Notes under the pieces: model-generated
Databases searched by the model: none
Told to the model about the DNA's origin: nothing
The model's input: the letters and a program-made list of their open reading frames with translations, nothing else
Made by a program: the position numbers and the translations under genes
Part shown: in pieces, positions 22,314 to 34,700 of the stretch
Numbering within the stretch: the stretch's first letter is position 1
How the letters are laid out: every line of letters begins with the position of its first letter
Assembly (NCBI GenBank): GCA_038501625.1
Contig: JAZAYU010000013.1
Coordinates: forward strand, 7,006,001-7,070,000
Length of the DNA: 64,000 nt
Direction of reading: 5' to 3'
Source of the DNA: Corbicula japonica
Lineage: Eukaryota > Mollusca > Bivalvia > Venerida > Cyrenidae

Positions 22314-22395
22314 AACAGGTTATTTCTGACCAAGAAGTGATCCTAATGAATCTACATTGTTCCACGTGATAAAAGGTGTATATATCAGATTAAAG
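22314..22395. mobile_element. Family B fragment, right part
   Basis: GGTTATTTCTGACCAAGAAG ... AATCTACATTGTTCCACGTG ... GTATATATCAGATTAAAGG. Confidence 0.55.
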
Positions 22396-22601
22396 GGGAA
22401 TGTAGTTTTGACATATATAAAACATTGTCAAGAAAACCCTACAATATGTATAAAGTATTGTGACTGAGTACTATCTTCAATTGATGAAAGGACTGAAATG
22501 ATAATTAATAAGCTAAAGTGTAAGACATTATTTAACTATAATCCCACCTAATGCCAGACAACCATCACTTTAAAAGTATTTCCAAGCTACCTTGTACTTT
22601 T

Positions 22602-22650
22602 AAACTGGCTGATCTGGATCTACACTGTTCAGCCCTGGATAACAGCCTAT
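22602..22650. mobile_element. Family B fragment, one arm
   Basis: GGCTGATCTGGATCTACACT followed by GTTCAGCCCTGGATAACAGC. Confidence 0.5.
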
Positions 22651-25500
22651 TCCCATGAAGTAATAGATTGACAAAAAAGCATGTCTCCATTTCCAAAGGA
22701 CAAGTCATTACAGTGGATTGCACTTCCACCAGAACCCCACAGTCCAGAGCCCCGTGAAATAGCAAGAAAAATCTGATTCTGTTTGTGAAAATGGAGAAGT
22801 AAAGGCATGTTCACAGCGACCAACGTGTTGCTATGGTGGTCCCATGGCCTTATTTGCATTCCTACGGAGTGTTTTTATTTTGCCATTACCTGTGTAACAG
22901 GCTACCTTTATTGTATTATTTTTATTACCTGTTTTTCATCTACTTTCAGTTCCTATACGAAGTGTTCCTATTAAATTAAATTCTATTCGTTACTTGATTT
23001 TGTTAAACAACTTTTGATTGGTTTATTCTTATTGGTTGTTGAAACTTGTTTTGTAGGTTACCATGATAATATTGTCACATGACTGTGCACGGTATAAAGT
23101 CCGTTGCACAGCCTGTTTTTCTCAAGTTGGACTTCACCGTCCATCAGGTCGGTGGTCTTCGAAGCCTTAGTGCTTCACTTTAATTTTTGGTCCTATTTCT
23201 TTGGGAATTATTCTCCCTTATTTTTGGGTTATTTTTCGCATTGTCGCGATGTTCTAGCTACAAAATCTATTAGGGTCCGAATTTGATAATCGATTTAATT
23301 TCAAGTATTATATTGTGACACACTAGTACTGTGAATATTAAATAACTGATTTTCCAGTATAACATTGATTAAAAGAGTAGCACTGTCAAATTATTCTTTG
23401 TCTTATTTTCCCTATTTGTTGTCACTCCATGAAATGCTGTTTGTCCGTCCGTTCATTTAGATAAAACATAGTGTCCGTCAGTCCAGTGGTCTAGTTTGTC
23501 CGTAAATATTATTTATATCAAAAAACCACTATACGATCCTTGTTATAATTCACAGAGCCTGGTACACCTGCACTCTCATGGCGCATGCACTGCCTGTACT
23601 GCTTCTAAGGCGCTTACACTGCGTTGACAGTGTGTTGAAGAAGTTTGTTTGCACAACCTATATAATGAAGTATATATGCATATTTTCATCAGTTGTTTGT
23701 TCTCAAACAGTTGAAACCGTGCTGTTGGGTCCTCCTCCGTCATACCAGAATGATATGCACAACATCTGCACCATCATAATTTGTCTAGACTTGCATATAG
23801 CCAAGTACATGTAGTTGTCTGACTTGCTGGTAAAGAACAGCCATGGTGAAATGAATGTTTATTTGCATATCTTATTAATATGAAATATTTAGAATTTGTC
23901 CTGCAAATGAAGACGAAGGCTGTAGAAGTGCATTTGGAGCGCAATAATGGCCATGATAGCTCTTTGTAGTTGTTGTAAGAGTGCACTGGTAAAATTAATA
24001 CCACTTCATATAAGCGCTGTACATGCGCTGTAAAACACAGCAGAGACTGCCACAAGTGCCATTGACAACCACAGCATTCCCTTTGGCATTTTATGAGACC
24101 TTACTGCGTTTCGTGGCAAAATCACGGTGACCTAAACTTTTCCTTTATCAGTATGCTGAGCAACAGCTTTTGTTTTGTGCATGCTCCAGTGCGTGCTGTC
24201 ACTTGGCTTTCTAAGCGATCTATTGGGGATGTTACTGTGGCGATGCCCCTGATTGTACTGCGCACACTCAGGGTTCTGAGTTTTTCTTTTACGCCACTGG
24301 ATCGAAGTGAGAACGCTGCCCTTGTGCGACACGAATTAAAGTCATTTAACCACATCACAAAGTGATCACAAAAAATCTGCCAGCTAGAGCTAAATTTGAA
24401 GGCACTTCAGGGTATTCAGTCTAAATTCTATCCCTATAAAAGGGAAACATTATTTTACCATTAAATTTTTAGAAATAACTTCAAATAAGGGATTGCTGGT
24501 TACCTTTTAAATTATGGAAAAAATCTGTTGCTGAAATCATAACCTTTTCAAATACTTTAGAAGCTTCAGTGAAACTTTTGTCATAAAAGGAACATTGAAA
24601 GCCACTGAACAGGAAAAATAATCAAAATTTTGCTGGATGGGTTACATAAGCAGTAATGGCAATGCATATTACTGTCCACGTCACCTAGCATCTTGTTGAG
24701 CGCAACTCAATATTTACACAAATGGATGTACCATGCTCAACGTCCTCAAACGGGTGTAATTGATACCAGCACATATTGAATGAGATTTTTTACAGCCGCC
24801 TCAAGTCACAAACAGAGCTATATTGTGATACATATATTTGAAAAAGGGAACTTTGAAAGCCACCAAATACACAAAAAATATTAAAATATTACAGGCACTT
24901 TGGCAAGGCATGGTGTTGAAACTATGAGTAAAGATCAAAATAAATGCAAAACCACAAACACATCGCCTCTTTTACAACTTAACAATATATTTATCTGTAA
25001 CATAGGCTGTCATTAAATTTAAACAAAAAGTTATTGTGTTTTTTTTTCACTGAAAATACTTTTTATTATAAATACAGATGGATGCAATTATAAGGGATAT
25101 TACTTGTGTCTAACATATTTCAAACTTCACAAAGAGTTGTCTATCTTGTTCTGTCCATTCTGAATGATGCCTTTCCATAAAGTTTTTCCAAACTATGCTT
25201 GAGATATACCAGTGATATAATCGTTAAATCGAAACCCTTATATTTTGAAAATTTATAGAAAGTACAGGAAAATGGCGTTGTTAATACAAAACAATACATT
25301 AAAATGAAGTTATATTTTGTGGAAAACCGGTAACAATTTACTCAAATTTTCAAAATACAAGATAGATCTATCAAGTTTAACTTATAATTTAATATTTTAT
25401 ATAACTTTTGAACCCCCGCTTTAGTTCTGAACGCTCGGTATGGTTATAAATGTAATAAAATAACTTAATATAATTATACTATGTAAGACCTTATTTTAAA

Positions 25501-25634
25501 ATAGGTTAACTTTTTTGTGAGTATTGGTGCGGTTGATTATTGGATGACGTCATTTTCCCACGCGCTGTCAGTAGTAAGTGGGAAAGCGATGAGTTTACAA
25601 CGCCGAGCAGAGTTCTTATTTTTTGTGAACGAAT
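25501..25634 (+). promoter_or_regulatory. TRAF4 proximal promoter / 5' UTR with CRE and inverted CCAAT
   Basis: A perfect palindromic CRE TGACGTCA lies at 25545-25552, two bases after an inverted CCAAT box (ATTGG, 25539-25543) and about 85 bp before the start codon. CCCACGCGC follows. This patch is less AT-rich than its surroundings, as expected for a promoter. Confidence 0.45.
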
Positions 25635-25777
25635 ATGAGCGGATTTAAACATTATTTTATTGAGAAATTGCGGAAAAAATGTATCTGTACAATATGTCGT
25701 CTGCCGATGAGAGACCCGGTTCAAATCAAATCATGTGGACATCGATTTTGTGACATGTGTCTTCAAGAATTTCTAAG
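25635..25777 (+). CDS. TRAF4: TRAF4 exon 1 (RING finger)
   Basis: It encodes [15 protein letters not shown] and most of the RING through [14 protein letters not shown]. It ends two bases into the Ser48 codon at AG|GTAAGT. The frame would continue only briefly into the intron. Confidence 0.94.
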
Positions 25778-28700
25778 GTAAGTAAAATTGTAACGTCTAA
25801 AGTGAAAGTAGAAAATAATTAATGCGTATTGTCACGTTATTAGAGAATATGAGGATCTTGGAAGAAATGATTTTTCTCGAGTGTAGATATAATAATAAAC
25901 ATTGTTGTCCTATTTACTTTTAGCTAATTTTTTTTCTGAATCATTATAGATACACTTGGGATTGGCAAGGAACTATGGTTCAGTTAGTTTCATGAGCATT
26001 TTTACAACTCCAAGCTGCTGGAAGTTGAAAACCACAACCTTTTAATGAGGTTATTGGCTGTTTTTTGCATTTAGATAGAGTACATGTATATAACTATGAA
26101 AATAAAGAGCAAATTCAAATATCTAAAATGACACCTTTTTGGCCTAATATTTGGGGTTTCTGAATATTTATAATAAATAAAATAATAGTATCATTTTTCA
26201 GACTCAGTTGATTTGTATGATTGCTTTTTTGTTTGAAATCTTTCTGGAATGCAATGAATGATGGGTATTGATACAGTTTTGACAAAACCTGAGTAATTCT
26301 TGCCATGAAAATATGTTTTTTTTTGTTTTAAATTAATGAAAAGGGGTACTTATAATTGAAACAATTAACACATTTTATTTATTTGTTCATGTTCAAGATT
26401 AATACATTTTTTGTATCCATAAAATTGGTCAAAATTCATGGATCCTGTTTCTTGCTATGTGTTAGTTGCAACACAGAACAGACTTGACAACTGTTTTCAG
26501 ATGGTACTAAATTGATAAATTCCCTGAACTCCTAGTTATGCCATACAGACTTAATAAACTACTTAGAGAATTCCTCCTGGCTCCACCAGGATTAATATCA
26601 GGATCTGTGGCTGCTTTTAAACAAGGAAATATTTACCTAGTTAATATTTGACATGAAGTTCCTTAGTATTTAATGTGTTTATCGAATATGTTGAAGTTGT
26701 TTTATGCTAGCATGTCAGGCATTTTAGCTGACTAAATACACAAACATTCTTTGTCAAAGAAATTAAAGTGAACATGCTATGTGGTTAAATTGATTGGAAT
26801 AAGAAGCACTTGTTATAGCTCCCAGCATCAATTATTGATGTACAGCTGTTACCAGAACTGTTACTGTAAATTATATGTATGAAATACACATTAAGTCAGT
26901 GGAAATATTGCAAATATTTGTGGTCTTTTAAACAACTAGGGCGATTTTGTATTGAAGATATATGTGGATACATCCATTTGCGATTGTGAGTTTTGTTTTA
27001 GTCCCTGTCTTCGGTCCTGAGTCTAAGATTATAAACTGAGAATGGAGACATTCAAAATCTCAAGGATCTGATATGACAGGTCTCCATTTCAGATGCTTGA
27101 GATTTGAGACAGGTCTCCAGTCTCAGTTTTATAATGTTCAGCCCAGATATATTTCTTAATAAAGCAGAAATAGAGAAATTTAGATATCATTTTTATAATC
27201 TTCAGCCCAGATGTGTTTCTTAATAAAGCAGAAATAGAGAAATTTTGATTTATGGAAACTGGTTGACATATTTATTAAGTCTGTTTCCAGATTTAATTTT
27301 AACAGCATAAAATTGTCATCACACAATAAAATATTACCGGTATCAGTGTGACCTCAGTCTGTTGAAGACAGTTTTGGTGCATACTTTTTTATCTTATCAA
27401 ATGCACTACTTAATTGGAGATAAACTATCACATTGTTATGTGAATATTTACCCCCCAAACATGATAATGAAAATAACTTATTGTTTAAGCTTTATGTAAC
27501 ACTTGATAACCTATATGAAAGCTTCATTTAAAGGATTCTATAAATAAAGCTGTTCCAGTTCTAACAGCTTCTGAGAATTAAAAGGATCAACAATAAGCTT
27601 TATACTTATAACCTGTTGAGACCTAGTTGGGAACATAAAGGATGTATCTAACGGATTCACCTAGTGGTGAAGAAAGCTTTGATCTGGCAGCTACTGAGAA
27701 CAGGGAACAATATGTTTGACTTAACCCTTTCCTCCATAGACTCACCTTTATTGTGAGGGTGAACAGTGTAGATCCAGATCAACTGGCACATCCATGCCGT
27801 CTGATCAGGATCTGCACTGTTCGCTTTTCGATTCATTAGGTTATTTCTGACCAAAATGCGACCAGTGCAGATCCTGATGTGCCGGCTGATCTGGATCTAC
27901 ACTGGTCGCAAATGTGTATTTATGCAGGAAAGGGTTAAGTCACATGTTTTTATGAGATTTTATGAAATCAATTAGAGATTAATTTGACCTGAAATTTAAC
28001 CTATTTTGACCTATCCTTTATACTTTTGGCTATCTGTAAAAAGTCTTAAATGCATTTCCGCTATTCAGCTTCGATTTTCAATTGAAAGATAATATCTTAA
28101 GTGCTTTAAAAACACAATAGATTTAAATGCCCCAGTTAATTGTTTGATCTGGGATCAGTGTCAACCACTGCAGATTAACTTTGCAGATTAATACAACCAC
28201 TGAAAATAACAACAAAAGTATAAGTTAATTATAGCCTTTAAAAAGTTTTTTTGAAAATATCTATAAACATCATGGAGGCCATGTTTTTTACAACCAACTA
28301 GCACAGTTGGATGCAAGCTTTCCAGAAAAGGGGTCTGTTTGGGGCAGTCTTATGGTAGTTACATGATAATTTCAAAATTTTCTAACCAAAATCTCTATGA
28401 CAATTAAATATTACTGTTTAAAAAAGGGTTTTTTAGCAATCACACTGAACCCCCTTTGGATCCGCCCTGAACAGTGTAATTATTTGGATGAATTTTTTCA
28501 AATCAGAAGAACCATAATGCTGAAAGATGATACTGTCTGTATACTTGAGGGCCCACTAATGAGGTTAGTACTGTACAATCCATTATTAGTGCTGTGAGCC
28601 CTCTTAGCTGTCCCCAGTCCCATTAACTTGTAGTTTTACTGTGCTTGATAATGAAAATAGTCTCATATGATGTGCTGGTTTAACCCTTTCCTCTATATAT

Positions 28701-31700
28701 ACACGTTTTTACACATGTGCCACCAGTGTAGATCCAGATCAGCCAGAACATCCATGCTGTCTGATCAGGATCAGCACTGGTCACATTTTGGTTAGAAATA
28801 ACCTAAGGAATCAAAAAGCAATCAGTTTAGATCTTGATCAGATGGCATGGATGTGCCGGCTGATCTGGATTTAAACTGTTCGCCCATGCAATGAAGGTTT
28901 GTCTATGGAGGAAAGGGTTAAGAACAGTTCCCCAGGAGACTGGTTTTCAACAACTATACTTCGCACTAGCAGATTTAGATGGGGGAGGATCCAGTGTGTG
29001 CCAAATTGTAAATTGTATTTATTTGATCAAACAGCAAAGATGTGCCAAATACCATGGAGTTAAGGGTTGAACATTATTACCGTCATTGTTTGAATATAAG
29101 CCGCACTTTTTTCCCCCAGAATTCGGTGGTAAAAAGTTATGGGTGCAGCTAATACACAGGATTGGCTGCTTATACACTTTGTTAAGCCATTTTCATCTGT
29201 TCCAACAGGTTTGGGGGGCAGTGCAGCTTATACATGAGTGTGGCTTATATTCGAACAATGACGGTATTTTTTATTCAATTAATATGAAGCAATTATGCCT
29301 AAGCCCTGGAGCCATTGATGTTTTCTCTGCAAATTCTTTGAAATTTCTGTAGAATACTTGGAAAGCTGTGCAGTGTAACTTACTTTCTAACTTAACTAAC
29401 TCTTTACTCTATGGAATATGGCTGTTATCCCATTGTCAAATAGTGTTCATCCAGATGTTCCACCTGATCTAGATCTGCACTGGTCGCACATCTGATAAAA
29501 CCCTTATATACTGAGTAAAGGATTAACTTCCTAGGCCAGATTTACTAGGAAACCTGGCTTAATCACGGTAGATCTTATTGTTCACTTTCCCCAACACTGG
29601 AGACTTTCTGATCTGTCTGTTTTATTGATAATGAGTGAACCTGCCTTTCATACGGCAGGGACAAGTGTTTCCTGTGGCGTGTGGTGTGTGTTTGCTCACC
29701 TCCTTTCATTTGAGATAAGGTAAATTAAAAGTAGGGTATAAAATGACAAAAAGCAATACTTAATAGGATAATGACAATCTTTCACCTTTGCTTTTAGCTT
29801 TTTAAGGGATTTGTTTTCAATATTTCAACAACTTATTTCCTTGTTGACTGTATTAAAGCTTTTAGCAGAAATGTTGGACCAAGTATTTTCCAGCATCTGT
29901 GAGGCAATATATTTATAGCGGACATCATTTTAACATTTTTTTTCAGACCTTTTATAAACTTACTCTATCTCTTTTCTCCATAAATAGGCATGCATTTTTA
30001 TGCATGTGCGACCAGTGTAGATCCAAATCAACCTGCACATCTGTGCCTTCTGATCAGGATCTGCACTGGTCGCATTTCGGTCAGAGATAACCTATCAAAT
30101 CAAAAAGCAAACAGTTTAGATCCTGGTCAGACGGCACAGATGTTCCGGCTGATCTGGATCTAAACTATTCACCTTCGCAAAAAATTTGTATCTATGGAGG
30201 AAAGGGCTATAGGTGAGATATTGATGAGTTTTTTGCTTTTTGGATAATAGGGAAACAACAGAACAAGGTCTGTAATTGTAGGAACTTACAAATGGCCTTA
30301 TTTTTTAACAATTGCTTATAATAAATATTGATGAAACAGGTCAACAAATTTTGTTAAAGATAGCTTGACAGTTAAAAATGTGGAAACCATTTATTCTGCA
30401 CATCTCCTATTATATACTCACTAAAGCTTCCACTCCAGCAAAGTCTCCAGAAATCTAGTTTTCTCATCTTTGTTTTTTGTATAATTTAAACTGTGTTCCA
30501 TGATTTGATTTAAGATAGTTGACTTCCATTAACTAGGCTAATGAGAACATGGGTCTCTGCTGTATACCATCTGATCTGATCATCCACACTGTTTACTTCT
30601 TGGACAGAAATAACCTTAATGACCTAGCAAACATGGTAGATCCTTATCAGATGGCACACATGAGCCAGCTGATCTGGAACTACATTGTGTGCCAATGGGA
30701 GAACACTCGTATCCTATGGAGTAGAGGGTTAAAATATAAATGCAAAGAAACTGAACAAACTGACTGTGGTGATATGCAGTTCTTTTTAATACACAATTGC
30801 CCAAGGTTATAAAACTGAGCATGGATACCAGTCTCAAATCTCAAGTATCTGATTGGCTGAAATGGCGACCGGTCGCCATTTCAGCCAATCAGATTCTTGA
30901 GATTTGAGACTGGTTTCCAATCTCAGCTTTATAACCTTCAGGCAAGGCTAGTATTATCTTGTATTGTTTCCAAAAGCATGGATGATGATAATTCCATGAA
31001 AAAAAACATGAGATGGATGCACATATTTTTTTCGTAAAGAAAAGTGATTTTAAAGAATAGAGGATTGAATCGATATTTGATGGCCAGAAGGGCTTCAAGT
31101 GTACTTTAAACAATCCAACTGTTTTTCATACCCAAATAGATCACCAAATATTGAATCATTTCTTATATTTACACTCATAAAATAATGTCATTATAACAGA
31201 AATTATCAGAAGAATTTGTGATATTATGGCTATTTCTAATGGCTGTTGGAACAGCTACGTTGACAACAAATTGAATGACGGCACGCTTTTTAGCAGCAAC
31301 TCGTGGCAAAACGTGCATGCTCGGCAAGTCACACATCAAAACATTGTGTAACGTCAAATAAATTATTAACAGTTCTACTGTAGCCATGCCTTTTTAAGTA
31401 ACACATCACACTGTTTACCATCAAAAATTATCATTTGTAAGATGAATAAGACTTCATCGTAGAGGACGAAGTTGAAGTGTAAATATATATGAAAACAAAC
31501 TGAAAACGAAAAAAAACTTAATATTTAGGTTGCTTTTATTCTGGATTATTGCTGATTCAGGGTTTGCATTTGTTTTGCAATTGAGCAATATTTTGAAGTG
31601 CATTGAAAATCTGGCTTTATTTTTTAAAGAAACCATGTGGCTTTCAATTTTGACAAATTTTGCCTTGTTATTACAGTTATTTTAGGATTTATTGTTAACC

Positions 31701-34700
31701 AAATATTGAGCAACTAAATATTTACTTAATGCTTTCTGTATTAATTCTGGAAGAGAAATATAATACTCTATAATTGATAACATTATATTGATCTTGTTCA
31801 ACTGCATGTCTCACATTGCATTTTGCAGGTTAAAGGAACATAGCAGGGGAGGTAATGGGAACAATTATTTATATGCAAGGGAAGTAACAAGAACAGTGTT
31901 ATATAAGAATTTGTATGAAACTTTAACATTTGTAATTCGTTTTCAGTTTAAGTAATAAAACCAATCATTTGAAAAAAGATGAAGTAATGAAAATAATAAG
32001 TTGAGTGCAGTTAATGCATTGAGAACAATACTTCACATGCACAAGCAATAATTAGAACAATACTTTGCCTGCAAGTGAAATACATGTAATAAGAACAATA
32101 TTTACATGCACAAGCAGTAATTTGAACAATACTTAGCATGCATGTGAAGTACTTGGTGAAAACAATACTTTTGATGCACAGGCAGTAATTAGAAGAATAC
32201 TTTGCCTTATGGTGCAGAGAACAATGATTATTATGCAGGAGATGGGGAGGATAGAAATAATGATGTGCATGCAAGGTGATTGTGTGGACAGAAGTAATTG
32301 CATTGTGTTAGGATGGTAGAATAGAAAAAGAATTTTAAAATGAAACATAGGGAAACTGGCCTGATTTGCCTGACAAGCAAGGAGCAGTGAAACAACGATT
32401 TTCTATAAATAAAATGAAACTGCTATCATGTCAGAGTTTAGGAGGTTGTATTTTCTATGCACAACACCATAGCTGCTGTACATGGTTCTCAGTAAAACAG
32501 TGATAAGAAAATTCTTGTTCATTAAAGGCACATAATGTGGCGCCAGACAGCACTTTAATCTCCTGTTCCTTAATTAGGAATATTGCTTGTATGTGAACTA
32601 TTCTGCAGGTTATGAACAGGATTTTTAGAGCCAACATTTATTACATCATCTTAGTAACAGTTTAACTCCTTTTTATTTCAATATTACTTACACTTCTTTT
32701 GCTCAAAGCTGATGATTCCAGTGTCGTGCAAAAACCACATGCTGGTCCATTCTGAAAGGTGATGTTTGATGTCAATTACCGGTACATTTAACATGACCAT
32801 GTGGACAATATTGGATGGGGAGAACGTACTGCTTAATTAGGAGGAGATATTATCAGAATAGCTGGAATCCCTATAATTAAGTCTGTGTACTACAGACCTA
32901 AAATCAAACATAATTAGCCTGTGGAATCTGATAAGTGGACAAAATTAGGACTTAATTATCCCCGATAGTGAAAGAATAGATATTTGACATGCATTGACTG
33001 TGCATACTGTTAATGTAATGTAAGTTACCGAGGGTGGATAGCTCAGTTGGGAGGTAGGGAGACATGTTTATAGGATTGGAGACTAGCCAGCAAGCATTTG
33101 TGACTTTTTAGTTACCTCTTACAGGGCTGTTCATCATTATATAATAGAGGCCTGTATAAGGCCAGTTCCCAATCCAAAAATATAGAATTTTTTCCCAACT
33201 GTGGCAGAGACTTTTACCAAAATGCTTTGAAAGATGTCCAAAATAGATCAAAATCCTCTAAAGGAGTTTGAAAATATATTGCTTAAAAAAATTCAATTTA
33301 AGTTGAAAAATACTTGTTAAATCTTTCAATAGTTTTTTTTTCCAAAATAAGCAGTTTTGCACATAAATTTCCCAAAGGCCAGGGCCTCATCCCAATTTTC
33401 TGATGAAAAGCCCTGTCTAATCAGTTATTGCTCACACTGTCTTGTTGGTTCAGATGTGCATACATACATGTGGTAAATGAAAATATGTAAGAGTAGGTGT
33501 AGATGCACATCCATAAAGGTGATTTGCATATTCACCTGAAGGGACTTGATAGATAATTAACCATTACAATTTTATTATCTGCCTTGTCCCCTAAGGGTCC
33601 TTGTGGCCCCTGCTTCACAGAATGTGGCTGACAGCCTGTAATAACATGATTTATCATAGAGGTAATGAAATTAACAGTAAACTATCACCTGTACAATCTA
33701 AAAAACAAATTGGTTAATGAAACTTGGACATATGTGATTAAAAATTTGATGAATGACTTGTGATACACAAGTTGTGACAACAGTGGTAAAACCTAGCTCA
33801 GCTGAGTGTCAGGTTAAACCTTATCCAGCAGATTTGTGGTGTAGACTGTCACCTTGCTTTTATCCATTCATGCTGCTGTTTTGCAGAAATTTATTAACTA
33901 AATAGGAATTTTTTTAATGGTGTAGCAAATTGCAGTCTGATCTGGGTGTCTATACTGATAAGCAAAAGGGTTTTAAGAGTATAGGTTTTTTAAATTTATT
34001 GCAAAAGACACAGTTGTATTCACATCTATGAAGCAAATCTTGAATATAACTGTATTAAAGATACTCCTGTAAATCTTACAGTCAGAAAATGCCCCATGAA
34101 TAATGTTTAGCTTCTCCAGAACCACTACCACATACAATAATTATCTATAGTTGCTTCCACTCCTAAATTTGATGCAATTACAATTTAATATGCATACATT
34201 GTGCATTTGTTTTCTTTTCATTCATGCTTGATTCAAGCGATTATACAAAGATGTAGTGATAGAGAGTCCCCCTGATTTGTCTTCTTGAAAACTCTTCAGC
34301 AATATTTATTTCAATTTGATTGATACTTGAAGGCGTAACTGGGTCAGATCAGAAAAAAATATGAAACAAGACCAATCTTTTGACAGGTATTGTGTTAAAT
34401 AAAAAATGACTGCATTACTTTATTAACACTGAATTTCTCTGTTTTTCCATCCTTTGATATGTTAAAATGAGTTCATAGAATATACTATGTTTTATAGAAG
34501 CAGCAGGATTGATAATGCAATGGTCAAGTAGTTACCCACTTGGTATATTAGTATATATCTGTACTGTTTTATAGAAAGGTTTGCAGCTGCTGTTGCTCCC
34601 TTCAAAGTTTCTATAATTTCTATAGAACAGCACTGATGAACACTAATATATACTTGATTGAAATATACAATTTATAACCTGGATTATAATTGTGCCGACT

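Larger units (their letters stand above)
19876..25500. other. Intergenic region between TMED2 and TRAF4
   Basis: About 5.6 kb with no recognisable gene. Apart from the P and B elements it holds a less AT-rich patch at 23560-24370 with short frames on both strands, none recognised. The rest is AT-rich unique sequence. Confidence 0.6.
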
